From: G963662655 sp963666875
GTDB lineage: Bacteria > Cloacimonadota > Cloacimonadia > Cloacimonadales > JAIOQZ01
Length of the DNA stretch: 64,000 bases
NCBI GenBank assembly: GCA_963666875.2
Contig: CAXXPU010000014.1
Coordinates: 124,001-188,000, forward strand
Reading direction: 5' to 3'
Shown: in pieces, positions 1 to 8,566 of the stretch
Layout: each line of letters starts with the position of its first letter
Numbering within the stretch: the first letter of the stretch is position 1
The notes under the pieces: model-generated
What the model saw: the letters and a program-made list of their open reading frames with translations, nothing else
Told to the model about the DNA's origin: nothing
The model's database searches: none
Translations under genes and position numbers: made by a program

Positions 1-528
1 GAACGGATATTCCATGTCCGATGGCGCTCCGAAGCAGATCGGATTGGTACCCAACATGGGAGACGTCCCGAACGTGGGAGCGATCGACGGTCGCGCGTTG
101 GTGAACGTGATGCCGATCATGCCTTTTTCGACGGCAAGCTTGGCATAGTATCCGGCGATCCCGTAGTGGCTGGAATTGCGCACCGCAACGATCCCTACAC
201 CGAATTGTCCGGCTTTCTCGATCGCCTTGAGCATCGCCTTTTTCCCGATAACATGCCCCAATCCGTGATTGCCGTCCCACACGGTAGTCGCACCCTTGTC
301 GCGAACGACTTCGATGGTCGTCACCGGATTGAGAATGCCCTCCCGGATGCGATCGAAGTACATCTTCAACCGTCCGATCCCATGCGATTCAATGCCGTGC
401 AGATCGCTGGTGATCAGCACTTCCGCACACACGGCGGCATCCTCGGAAGGGACACCGAGCCGGATGAAAACCTTCTCCATGAAGGCTTGCAGTCTTTCGA
501 CCGGGAGATAGATCGTTTCGTTATTCAT
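1..528 (-). CDS. Ldh2-family (malate/L-lactate/ureidoglycolate type) NAD(P)-dependent dehydrogenase, 3' end outside window
   Basis: The first 176 codons lie in the window; the gene runs off the left edge. The translation starts MNNETIYLPVERLQAF and carries family hallmarks: LHGIESHGIGR around residues 43-53, VWDGNHGLGH around 83-92, and AVRNSSHYGIAGYY around 115-128 with the family's conserved His at 121. The Ldh2 family reduces or oxidises 2-hydroxy acids such as malate, lactate, sulfolactate or ureidoglycolate with NAD(P); the substrate cannot be told from this fragment. The ATG at 526-528 has a GAGGG ribosome site. It is the last gene of a leftward set after the TamB-like gene and has its own promoter-like sequence at 537-563. 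Confidence 0.85.
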   Translation of the reverse strand, partial: MNNETIYLPVERLQAFMEKVFIRLGVPSEDAAVCAEVLITSDLHGIESHGIGRLKMYFDRIREGILNPVTTIEVVRDKGATTVWDGNHGLGHVIGKKAMLKAIEKAGQFGVGIVAVRNSSHYGIAGYYAKLAVEKGMIGITFTNARPSIAPTFGTSPMLGTNPICFGAPSDMEYPF

Positions 529-536
529 GAACCCTC

Positions 537-563
537 ATTATAGATATCTACTCAATGTGTCAA
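537..563 (-). promoter_or_regulatory. Candidate promoter for the Ldh2-family gene
   Basis: Read on the minus strand there is a perfect TTGACA (558-563) and a perfect TATAAT (537-542). They are 15 bases apart, shorter than the usual 17. The -10 box ends only nine bases before the ATG, so a transcript from here would be almost leaderless. It may be a genuine tight promoter or chance. Confidence 0.4.
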
Positions 564-576
564 TCTCCAATATGTG

Positions 577-3500
577 TTAAAATCGTAAAGATTTTTCCAG
601 CATGATCTGATGCACCTGATGATTGATGTCTTCCTCGATGCGATAGGTGTAGCCCAGCCTGAAGCGCCACGGCAGATCGTAGCGCACCGTGAAATCGTGC
701 GACAGGGTCATGCGGGTGCGTTCGATGTCGGTCGTCTTTTCCACCAGGAATTCGTAGTCAACGAACAGGTTGCGCGTCAGGTACTTGCCCAACCGGATGG
801 ACAGATCGTTCAAGAGGATTCCCCTGAATCGGGACATGTTGCTTTCTTCCTCGACCGGCTCGATCTCATCCACATGCGATCCGGCATATTCGTAGAACAG
901 GTTGCGGAAGATGCCGGGGCGGATGTAGAAGTAATCGAGATGGAGGTATTTCCTGAGTGTGTTCTCCAGCGGTGAGAGGAACGGATTGATGTAGATATTC
1001 TCGACGCCGGCGCCTGCCATGTAGAGCGCCTCATCCTGGAAGAGCGCTTCCTGCTGCTGCTGCGTCACCTCGTCGTGGCTGCGTCCGTACTTGAGCTTGG
1101 ACAGCATGCTCATCACGGTCTGGTCGTTGGGGTCGTCGCTACGCAACTGAAACTGGAGGTTGCCGATGATATTCTTGCGTTCCTGATCCTGCGGGATGAC
1201 GTCCAGCATGATCAGCGTGCCGTCGGCGGTCTTGTTGTAGAGCGACGCCTTGATCTTGACATCGTAGTCGCTCAGACCCAGGATCTCGTCGCCCTTCTTG
1301 TCCAGATACTGGTTCACGACGACCTCGACGTAATCCACCTGGAACGTCGAGCCGAAGAGGTCCATGGTTCCACGCTCGGATGTGAACATCGCCTCCTTGA
1401 CGAAGATATACTTATCCCAAAGATACAGTTGCAGATAGCTGTCCGGCTCAACCAGAAAATTACACGGATTCATCACATAGAAGCAGTTATCGGTGAAGTG
1501 CAACATCAGATCCATGGTGATCGGCACCCCGATACGCACGTACTCTGAATACCGCGATTTCCGTTCCTCGACTTTCCGTTTGCGTAAACGAAGCCGGTCG
1601 TTCAACCAGGAGGTGGTCTCGGTGCCGACAATGTCCAGCAGGCTGGTCACATCCTCCGGGTAGATCGCGCCGCCATTGGAAACATAGACGTCGCCTACCA
1701 CATGGATATCGTCAAACGGACCCGTGACCTTCAGACGATCCTCGTAGCGACCCTTCACGATCGCGTTGGCAAGCGTGTTCTCGGGCATGTACCAGGGAAT
1801 GGACGCCCATATGCCTTCCGGATCGGTAAAGACATAGAGATAGCCCATTTGCAGAGTGCCCAGCTTGAACTGATCCTCCGCGCCGATGTCGCCGTTCTCG
1901 ATATGCAATCGACCCGATTCCTCCGTCCCCAGGCTGAATTCATCGATGCTCAGGACATTGTCCTCGATACGCATATCGATTTGGATGTCGCGGACTTTCG
2001 TATTAAAATAATCCGGCTTGATCTCACCGTCTTTCAGCTCGATCGTGCCGCTGCATATATTGAGCTGCTCGTCCTTCAGTCCCATCCGGAGGTCGATGCC
2101 GGCAGTCGATTTTCCATGATGCAGGAAGTCAAACCGGTCGGACAGCATCTTCAGGAAGTCGCCGTGGAACTGCATCCGCACCGTGCTCGTATCCTCGTAC
2201 GCCTTTTCGCGCAGGAAGTTGTAGCCAATAGCGCCGGAGGCGTTCATCGTGTAATAGGGATACTGCCGCGCATAGAGCGTGTCGATGCGCAATTGCCGGC
2301 TTTCCTGTATAGCCTCGATGCGGATCGAATCCGCCTGAAAGCCCTCCAGATCGACATCCCGCGCCGTCATCCACGTCTCGATGTGGTCGTCTCCATCCAT
2401 GAAACGACACCGGACCAGACCCGACACAATCCCTTTGAAACCGCCATCTTCGAAGAGGTCGCCCAGATCGAGTTCATCTACCGATAGATTGACGGACACC
2501 GACGGTTTGGGTGCAAACTCGATCGTCGCGTCGCCGCGCGTAACGGGATGCCCGACCGTCGAAACAAGGAATGGCTCGATCCGTACGGAATCCGGATTGC
2601 CGTCGAAGCGTATCATCGAGGAGAGCGGACGCATGTTCTCGTAGTGGAAATCTTCCAGCGTCAGCCATCCACGGATCGAATCGTCACCCTGCATGTTGTA
2701 GGAGATGTCGAAATCGGTCTCTCCCTCGAACTTGCGCGTCATGTAGTAGTTCAGCGAATACTTGAGATACTGCGGGATATCGACATCCTTCGCCTGAACG
2801 TGAAAACCGAAATCGAATTCCGGCTTCCGGGTGACGCGCAGGTCGATCGCGATGCGGTCGTTGAGGCGGCAATCGAGCGTCCGCAGGCTGTCGAGATTCC
2901 CCGCCGCCAGCAGGTGGAATTTGACCGGCTCGTAGTTATATACGCCGCTCCGGGTCCGCACATGCAGATAGGTTCTCTCGTGCAGAAGGTCGATGGCGGC
3001 ATCCGTGATCAGGAAGCCGTCCAGCATCCCGTAGCGCTCTTCGTAGATGCGCAGCCGCGAATCGAGCTGGATGTTGTTCATATCTGCGACAATATGAACC
3101 TTCCCGTTCACCGAAGGCAGATTCGAGCCGATTGATTTCGTGAGCAGGTGCCGTTCGAGATCGAACCGCCGGAAATGGATATCGGCGTCGAGATTCCGCT
3201 TCTCGATATCGGCCTCGAGCCCGATATCCAGATGCTCGTTCTCATCGACGATCTCCGCTGTGAGTTTGTCGCCGTTCAGATCGATATTCGCAGAAATGCC
3301 CGGCAAATCGACGTAATCGTTCCGGAAATGAAGTCTTTCGACCGTCGAATGCACCCGTACAGGAGCGTCATTCCGATACCGGGCAGACGCCTCGACATCG
3401 CCGTCGAAGGTGTTGCCCGATTCATCCCACCGGAATCCCGGCGCATGGATATCGACTTGTAAACCGTCCTTGAAATCGTAAGCTCCTTCCGCAGATAGAT

Positions 3501-4656
3501 AGTTCTCCCGCACCACAATGCGATTGAATGCGAATTGCACACCGTCGAAATCGACCCGGAGATTGCCAAGGATTTTACGCGCCCTGTAGTCGCGGAAGCG
3601 CAGCGAATCGCAGATCACGCCGGCTTGCACCAGCATCTCACCACCCCGGTTGGTGACGGTGCCGTCTATCTCGAACCGTCCGTCCAATGCATCGACGTAA
3701 TGCCGGCTGTCGATCTCGCTGTAGAATGTCCCCTCGATCTCCGGTTTTTCCGAAAGTGGATGACGGATCGTGACACGCGCATGTACCGGATCGCCGTTGA
3801 CCGACATGCGATCCGAGCGCACCCGGACGGTATCGATCGAGCCTTCGAACATGATGGAATCCGACCGAACCCGCTGTCCTTCGTAGTCGATAGCCAGATT
3901 GCGGATCGTGCCGTCCAGCGAGAGATCGTGTCGCGTCAACCGGACATGGCTGTCCAGCCGGAAATCCAGCTCGTCGAGCAGCGGTATATCGAGCGCATCG
4001 GGACGGTAGTTGCTCAGCGAGATATCCCCATCCAGAAATTCACCGCGCTGCATGACAAGATTCCCGGTGACGCCGGAGATCGAATCTCCGGCGGTGAATC
4101 CGACCTGACAGAGTTCGTCGTTACGGGCGTGAATCCGGATGGCTTTGATCGTATCGACTACAGTGAAATCCGGGCTGTCGTATCGAAGCGTCACCACGCC
4201 GTTTTCTGCGGTGAGGGTCTTGAAATATCCACTCAGATCGGGGATATTTTCCAAAATTTCGTCGAGCGAGGGCAGAGGTTTGGGCGGCTTGTCGGGATCG
4301 GACACGATCCGGATATCGAACCGCGGATTGTAGATGGATACCTGTTCGATCACGCCCGGTATGCGAAATCCCGAGAAGAGCAGCCGACGCATCCGGTAGC
4401 GGATATAGACCTGATCGACGGTCAGCTTCATGTTCTCTTCCCGCCAGTCGATGGTCATACCGCTGATGTTCACCTGCTGGTCGTCGAGCGTGAAATCCTC
4501 GATGTTCACCTCGGCTTCCAGTGCGTGCTCGATCCGGTCGGTGATCTTCTTCTTCACCACCAGATCGACGTCGATCACCCGGAAGACGATGAACGCCGCG
4601 AGATTGATAAGAAACAGGGTTGCCACCACGATGGGCAGCCATTTTTTATATTTCAT
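577..4656 (-). CDS. TamB-like translocation/assembly module protein (AsmA/DUF490 family)
   Basis: A 1359-residue protein with an N-terminal membrane anchor (about residues 7-27, rich in V/L/I/F) followed by a very long beta-rich periplasmic region of the AsmA/TamB type. The last ~350 residues match the TamB C-terminal domain style: GGAIYPEDVTSLL near 1040, ERGTMDLFGSTFQVDY near 1130, and a closing stretch of beta strands ending in an aromatic residue (LEKSLRF). TamB-like proteins form a hydrophobic groove bridging the inner and outer membranes and help outer-membrane protein assembly or phospholipid transport. No TamA/BamA partner lies in the window. The downstream Ldh2 gene starts 48 bases after the stop. 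Length fits the family (about 1200-1500). Exact substrate is inference. Confidence 0.8.
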   Translation of the reverse strand: MKYKKWLPIVVATLFLINLAAFIVFRVIDVDLVVKKKITDRIEHALEAEVNIEDFTLDDQQVNISGMTIDWREENMKLTVDQVYIRYRMRRLLFSGFRIPGVIEQVSIYNPRFDIRIVSDPDKPPKPLPSLDEILENIPDLSGYFKTLTAENGVVTLRYDSPDFTVVDTIKAIRIHARNDELCQVGFTAGDSISGVTGNLVMQRGEFLDGDISLSNYRPDALDIPLLDELDFRLDSHVRLTRHDLSLDGTIRNLAIDYEGQRVRSDSIMFEGSIDTVRVRSDRMSVNGDPVHARVTIRHPLSEKPEIEGTFYSEIDSRHYVDALDGRFEIDGTVTNRGGEMLVQAGVICDSLRFRDYRARKILGNLRVDFDGVQFAFNRIVVRENYLSAEGAYDFKDGLQVDIHAPGFRWDESGNTFDGDVEASARYRNDAPVRVHSTVERLHFRNDYVDLPGISANIDLNGDKLTAEIVDENEHLDIGLEADIEKRNLDADIHFRRFDLERHLLTKSIGSNLPSVNGKVHIVADMNNIQLDSRLRIYEERYGMLDGFLITDAAIDLLHERTYLHVRTRSGVYNYEPVKFHLLAAGNLDSLRTLDCRLNDRIAIDLRVTRKPEFDFGFHVQAKDVDIPQYLKYSLNYYMTRKFEGETDFDISYNMQGDDSIRGWLTLEDFHYENMRPLSSMIRFDGNPDSVRIEPFLVSTVGHPVTRGDATIEFAPKPSVSVNLSVDELDLGDLFEDGGFKGIVSGLVRCRFMDGDDHIETWMTARDVDLEGFQADSIRIEAIQESRQLRIDTLYARQYPYYTMNASGAIGYNFLREKAYEDTSTVRMQFHGDFLKMLSDRFDFLHHGKSTAGIDLRMGLKDEQLNICSGTIELKDGEIKPDYFNTKVRDIQIDMRIEDNVLSIDEFSLGTEESGRLHIENGDIGAEDQFKLGTLQMGYLYVFTDPEGIWASIPWYMPENTLANAIVKGRYEDRLKVTGPFDDIHVVGDVYVSNGGAIYPEDVTSLLDIVGTETTSWLNDRLRLRKRKVEERKSRYSEYVRIGVPITMDLMLHFTDNCFYVMNPCNFLVEPDSYLQLYLWDKYIFVKEAMFTSERGTMDLFGSTFQVDYVEVVVNQYLDKKGDEILGLSDYDVKIKASLYNKTADGTLIMLDVIPQDQERKNIIGNLQFQLRSDDPNDQTVMSMLSKLKYGRSHDEVTQQQQEALFQDEALYMAGAGVENIYINPFLSPLENTLRKYLHLDYFYIRPGIFRNLFYEYAGSHVDEIEPVEEESNMSRFRGILLNDLSIRLGKYLTRNLFVDYEFLVEKTTDIERTRMTLSHDFTVRYDLPWRFRLGYTYRIEEDINHQVHQIMLEKSLRF

Positions 4657-5013
4657 ATCCGATGTTTACTGCGTTGTAGGGGCAGGTCCCTGTGCCTGCC
4701 CGTCCCCACCGTAGCCGCCGATCTCCGAGCGGCGTTCTCTGAGAGAATGCCACGCTGGAGCTTGGCGGTGCAGAGAAAGAGATGCAGGCAAGGGTGCCTG
4801 CGTTCCATGTAGGCGCTGATCCTTCGACTACGCTCAGGATGACACGAGCGGCGCGGTCGAGCGCTACGGCAAAGCATCGATTCCCTTTGCGGTTGCTCGC
4901 CCGGAGGTCGAGCGCTACAGAAAGCCGTCCTTACGAATGTATGGTTTTCCGGTGCACCACGCGAAGAATCAACTTTCATAAGGTCTCCTTCGCTGCACAT
5001 TCGGAAGTCGATT
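4657..5013. repeat. Composite intergenic repeat island (REP units and mixed short repeats)
   Basis: This 357-base gap has no convincing gene. It contains a REP unit GTAGGGGCAGGTCCCTGTGC... at 4676-4703, a GTAGCCGCCGATCTCCG block at 4711-4727, a hairpin built on GCAGGCA/TGCCTGC at 4784-4801, the block CCTTCGACTACGCTCAGGAT around 4820-4839, and two copies of GGTCGAGCGCTAC (4856-4868 and 4906-4918). Related blocks recur in inverted order in the gap at 59.75-59.95 kb, and the REP unit recurs around the RAYT gene at 48.4-49.1 kb. It separates the TamB-like gene from the Lol genes. Confidence 0.75.
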
Positions 5014-5691
5014 CTACTTACTGCCATACAACTGTAATATCCCATCATTCAGCAGGTAATGTTTCTGCATCTGTCCGGCAATGTTCAGGTTATGGGTTAC
5101 GATGACGAATGTCTGGCCGATCTCGCGATTCAAACGAACGATCAGGTTGACCACCTCTTCGCTGTGCCGCGGATCGAGGTTCCCGGTCGGTTCGTCCGCG
5201 AAGACGATGGAAGGTTTGTTGATCAGCGCACGCGCGATGGCGACACGCTGCAACTCTCCGCCACTGAGCTGGTTCGGGAAATGATCTTTGCGCTCGTCGA
5301 TCTCGAGCAGCCGCAGCAGTTCGAGCGCCATCGATTCCGCTTCCTTGCGACTTTTGCCGCCGATAAGCGCCGGGATCATCGCGTTTTCCTTTGCGCTGAA
5401 ATCTTCTAGCAGATAATGGAACTGAAAAACGAAGCCGATCTCCTTGTTGCGGAACTGCGCCACCTTTCGATCGTTCTGTTTCATTTCTTTTCCGCGATAC
5501 AGCAACGTACCATCATCCTGTTCGTCAAGGAGACCCAGCACGTGCAGCAGTGTGCTCTTGCCGCAGCCCGATTCGCCCGTGATGGCGATCATCTCGCCTT
5601 CATCGATCTCGAGATTGATATCTCTCAGGACGATCAGCCGCCCCGCGGTCTCCTGATAACTCTTCTGTATGTGTTCCGTTTTCAATAACAT
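5014..5691 (-). CDS. lolD: Lipoprotein-releasing ABC transporter ATP-binding protein (LolD-like)
   Basis: A 225-residue ABC ATPase. It has a Walker A motif GESGCGKST (residues 39-47), the signature LSGGELQRVAIARAL, and a Walker B VFADEPT followed by GNLDP. MacB/LolD-type ATPases drive release of outer-membrane lipoproteins from the inner membrane or similar mechanotransmission. The gene starts nine bases after the stop of the LolC/E-like permease, so the two form one operon and probably one transporter. Only one permease gene is present, as in species with a single LolF-like permease rather than separate LolC and LolE. The many lipoproteins in this window are plausible cargo. Family assignment is firm; the Lol role is inferred from the permease. 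Confidence 0.85.
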   Translation of the reverse strand: MLLKTEHIQKSYQETAGRLIVLRDINLEIDEGEMIAITGESGCGKSTLLHVLGLLDEQDDGTLLYRGKEMKQNDRKVAQFRNKEIGFVFQFHYLLEDFSAKENAMIPALIGGKSRKEAESMALELLRLLEIDERKDHFPNQLSGGELQRVAIARALINKPSIVFADEPTGNLDPRHSEEVVNLIVRLNREIGQTFVIVTHNLNIAGQMQKHYLLNDGILQLYGSK

Positions 5692-5700
5692 CCCAATCTC

Positions 5701-6981
5701 CTATTTACCGGGTGAATTCCGTAGAATCTCACTCACGCTCATCGTCTCGATCCTGCGCAGCGGAATCAGTGAAGTTAGAAACACGATCACCATCGCCACA
5801 ACGAAGACGATCACCCACACCTCGAGGCTGAAACTCACGTTCAGTTTTTCGAGGAAATAGACGTCGCCCTTGAGCTGATAAATCGTCTGCCTGCTGATGA
5901 CATGCCCCAGCACGAATCCCAGCGCTTCGCCGCAGAGCACGGCAATCGCGGTCAGATAGACGGTCCGTCCCATGAAGATGCGCTTGATCATCCCGGATGT
6001 AGCGCCATACGCTTTGAGGATGCCGATATCGCGCTTCTTCTCCAGAATCGAGGTGAGAACGCCGCTGACGACGTTGAATGAGGCAATCAGCACCATGAAG
6101 CTCATGATGATGAACAGGATCCACTTCTCCAGCGTAATCAGCGAGAACAGATTGCCGTTGTAGAACTTCCACGACGCGATACGAAACGCGCCGAGAAAGA
6201 GGTTGTCCTCCGACTGGAAGTTCTCGTTCAGTTCGTCTTCCCACCGGGTAGCCAGGACATCCGCGTTGTCGATGGACTCCGGTTTCAGCTTGATTTCCAG
6301 CCACGAATACTCTTCCGGGTTCATGGTGAACTGCGCCGCAGCTCCGGGTTGGGTTATTAGGTAGGTGCTGTCGTACTCGTACATGCCCGATTCATAGATG
6401 CCAACCAGCTTGAACCGCGCCGATTTCGGCGTAAGGCCCAGCGGCGTCATCCTCGGATGCAGCGGACTGACCACCTTCAGCGTGTCGCCCAGCTCGAGCC
6501 CCATTTCCTTCATCAGCTTGACGCCGATCACCGCCTCGCGGTCGTTCTCGAGAACCGAACGTCCCTCCCGCACAAAGCGATGGTAGTGCGTGGGCAGGTT
6601 GTCGCTTCCGGTGTCGATCCCGCGCACGGTGACGGCCTTGGTGCGTCTGCCCTGAACCGCCATCGCCTGCGCGTTCACCGCCGCGCCGACCGCCGCAACC
6701 TCGGATTTGCCGGAGAGGAATTCGCCGATCGTGCGGTGATCCGCTTCCGTGATGTCGCGATTTCCGAACCGGAAAACGTAACAGTGCGAATTGACGCCCA
6801 GGATCACGTCCTTCAGCGTCTTCTCGTATCCCGAGAAGAGCGCCAGCGCGATCATGAGCGCCGCCACGGATATGACGATCCCGCTCAGCATATAGAGCGT
6901 TTCCATCTTTCTGCTATGCTTGCGTCCGACGCGAAACTCGCGTTCGACGAAGAATGTCACGAATTTTCCCATAATAATCAT
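5701..6981 (-). CDS. Lipoprotein-releasing system permease (LolC/LolE family)
   Basis: A 426-residue permease with one N-terminal membrane helix (about residues 28-50), a large periplasmic region, and three C-terminal helices carrying the FtsX-like signature. LITLEKWILFIIM, then ASFNVVSG, EKKRDIGILKAYGA and IKRIFMG, is typical of LolC/E. It pairs with the adjacent LolD-like ATPase. The ATG at 6981 lacks a clear ribosome site; a second ATG at 6972 (MGKFVTFF) is an equally good start and matches family N-termini better. The gene is the first of the leftward envelope set, and the region between it and the divergent threonine dehydrogenase gene holds promoters for both directions. Confidence 0.87.
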   Translation of the reverse strand: MIIMGKFVTFFVEREFRVGRKHSRKMETLYMLSGIVISVAALMIALALFSGYEKTLKDVILGVNSHCYVFRFGNRDITEADHRTIGEFLSGKSEVAAVGAAVNAQAMAVQGRRTKAVTVRGIDTGSDNLPTHYHRFVREGRSVLENDREAVIGVKLMKEMGLELGDTLKVVSPLHPRMTPLGLTPKSARFKLVGIYESGMYEYDSTYLITQPGAAAQFTMNPEEYSWLEIKLKPESIDNADVLATRWEDELNENFQSEDNLFLGAFRIASWKFYNGNLFSLITLEKWILFIIMSFMVLIASFNVVSGVLTSILEKKRDIGILKAYGATSGMIKRIFMGRTVYLTAIAVLCGEALGFVLGHVISRQTIYQLKGDVYFLEKLNVSFSLEVWVIVFVVAMVIVFLTSLIPLRRIETMSVSEILRNSPGK

Positions 6982-7127
6982 TTGATTTGAAAGCTCATGT
7001 TTCTGTCAACATTTGTAATACGACGGCGGATAAGAACCGTCCGATTACATTGATCGTCTCGAAATCGGCATGAGGATTTCCACATTGAGAACAATTGACG
7101 CGGAAAGAAAAATCGGCAATTTTCCAG

Positions 7128-7158
7128 TTGACAAAAAAAGGGGCGACAACGAGATAAT
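7128..7158 (+). promoter_or_regulatory. Candidate promoter for the threonine dehydrogenase cluster
   Basis: A perfect TTGACA at 7128-7133 is followed 19 bases later by GATAAT at 7153-7158, about 40 bases before the TTG start. The spacing is slightly long. The 215-base gap between the divergent genes shows no other notable structure. Confidence 0.4.
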
Positions 7159-7196
7159 AGCTTCAATTGCAAACCACATGAAGGAAGGAACGAGCA

Positions 7197-8150
7197 TTGA
7201 AAAACATACTTGTAACTGGTGCCGCAGGGCAGATTGGAACCGAACTTGTCGCCTCACTACGATCCATCTACGGAAACGCGAACGTCGTCGCGTCGGATAT
7301 TCGCAACGACCTCACCGGAGATCTGGTCGAGGCAGGGCCCTATGAAGTGATCGATTGCCTGGACGGAAATCGGATGGCAGAAGTCGTCAAGAAGCACAAT
7401 ATCGACACGATCTATCATCTGGCAGCGCTGCTTTCGGCAGTTGCTGAAGCACGACCGGAGATCGCCTGGAACGTAAACATGAGCGGACTTCTGAACGCGC
7501 TGACTGTCGCGAAAGAGACCGGCGCGGCGGTGTTCACGCCCAGCTCGATCGGCGCGTTCGGACCCTCCACACCCCCGGACAACACGCCGCAGGACACCAT
7601 CCAGCGTCCCACATCCATCTACGGCGTGACCAAGGTCGCCGGCGAACTACTTTGCGACTACTACCACAAGCGCTTCGGCGTCGATACCCGCGGCGTCCGC
7701 TACCCGGGCATCATCTCCAGCGTAACTCCTCCCGGCGGCGGAACCACCGACTACTCGGTGCACATCTTCTACGAAGCGGTCAAGACCGGGCACTACACCT
7801 GCTACATCCGGAAAGGCACCCTCATGGACATGATGTACATGCCGGACTGCATCAAGGCCGCCATCGACGTCATGGAAGCCGACCCCGCCAGGCTCAAACA
7901 CCGCAACGCCTTCAACGTCACCGCCATGAGCTTCGATCCCGAAGAACTCGCCGCGGCGATCAGAAAAGAGATGCCCGAATTCACCATGGACTACGACGTC
8001 GATCCGGTGCGTCAGGCAATCGCCGACAGTTGGCCCAACAGCATGGACGACTCCGCCGCGCGCGAGGAATGGGACTGGAATCCCGCCTACGACATCGCAA
8101 CCATGACCAAAGACATGATCGAAAAGCTCAGAATCAAGCTCAAGGGGTAG
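7197..8150 (+). CDS. tdh: L-threonine 3-dehydrogenase, extended-SDR type
   Basis: A 317-residue NAD-dependent SDR. It has the Rossmann motif TGAAGQIG (7-14), the catalytic Ser region TPSSIGAFGP, and Tyr142-x3-Lys146. Diagnostic stretches RYPGIISS, PGGGTTDYSVHIFYEA, MMYMPDCI and VRQAIADSWP match the vertebrate/bacterial TDH of the SDR kind rather than the zinc-dependent E. coli Tdh. It oxidises L-threonine to 2-amino-3-ketobutyrate. The next enzyme of that route, 2-amino-3-ketobutyrate CoA ligase, lies 9.6 kb downstream in the same orientation. The start is TTG with a strong AAGGAAGG site upstream. It is followed three bases later by acpS, so they are co-transcribed. Confidence 0.93.
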   Translation: MKNILVTGAAGQIGTELVASLRSIYGNANVVASDIRNDLTGDLVEAGPYEVIDCLDGNRMAEVVKKHNIDTIYHLAALLSAVAEARPEIAWNVNMSGLLNALTVAKETGAAVFTPSSIGAFGPSTPPDNTPQDTIQRPTSIYGVTKVAGELLCDYYHKRFGVDTRGVRYPGIISSVTPPGGGTTDYSVHIFYEAVKTGHYTCYIRKGTLMDMMYMPDCIKAAIDVMEADPARLKHRNAFNVTAMSFDPEELAAAIRKEMPEFTMDYDVDPVRQAIADSWPNSMDDSAAREEWDWNPAYDIATMTKDMIEKLRIKLKG

Positions 8151-8153
8151 CCT

Positions 8154-8528
8154 TTGATCTTTGGGATAGGAATCGACCACATCGAGGTAGAAAGAGTCAA
8201 TAAAAGCATCAACCGGTTGGATGGCTTTCTCGATAAAGTCTTTACCGCAAAAGAACAAGAGCTTTGCGAGTCGCGCAAGACGAAAGACCAATGCTACGCC
8301 GCTCGGTTCGCAGCCAAGGAAGCGCTCATGAAAGCGCTCGGAACCGGCTGGCAGAACGGCATTATGTTTACCGACATCGAGATCACCAACGACGAAATGG
8401 GCAAACCGGTCGTTCGGACGCAAGGAAAGGTTGACGAAATCCTGCGAATGAACAAAATTCAATCCATCCATGTTTCACTGTCTCACCTGAAAAATACGGC
8501 AATGGCAATGGTAATACTTGAAATATAG
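8154..8528 (+). CDS. acpS: Holo-[acyl-carrier-protein] synthase
   Basis: A 124-residue phosphopantetheinyl transferase of the AcpS type. It shows GIGIDHIEVERV at the N-terminus (metal-binding Asp), FTAKE and RFAAKEALMKALGTG (conserved Glu/Lys of the active site), and VSLSHLKNTAMAMV at the C-terminus. It moves 4'-phosphopantetheine from CoA to a Ser of an acyl carrier protein. The start is TTG just after the tdh stop, with AAGGGG upstream. The obvious partner here is the acyl carrier protein gene at 16408. Whether this is the genome's only AcpS or a cluster-dedicated copy cannot be judged from the window. Confidence 0.92.
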   Translation: MIFGIGIDHIEVERVNKSINRLDGFLDKVFTAKEQELCESRKTKDQCYAARFAAKEALMKALGTGWQNGIMFTDIEITNDEMGKPVVRTQGKVDEILRMNKIQSIHVSLSHLKNTAMAMVILEI

Positions 8529-8566
8529 AAAATAACGGGCGCTGCCGCGCCTGAAGGAGAGAAACT

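Noticed and set aside
4653..5048. A 131-codon minus-strand frame across the gap at 4.7-5.0 kb
   Set aside because: It is made of repeat sequence (REP blocks) and overlaps the end of lolD; no ribosome site.
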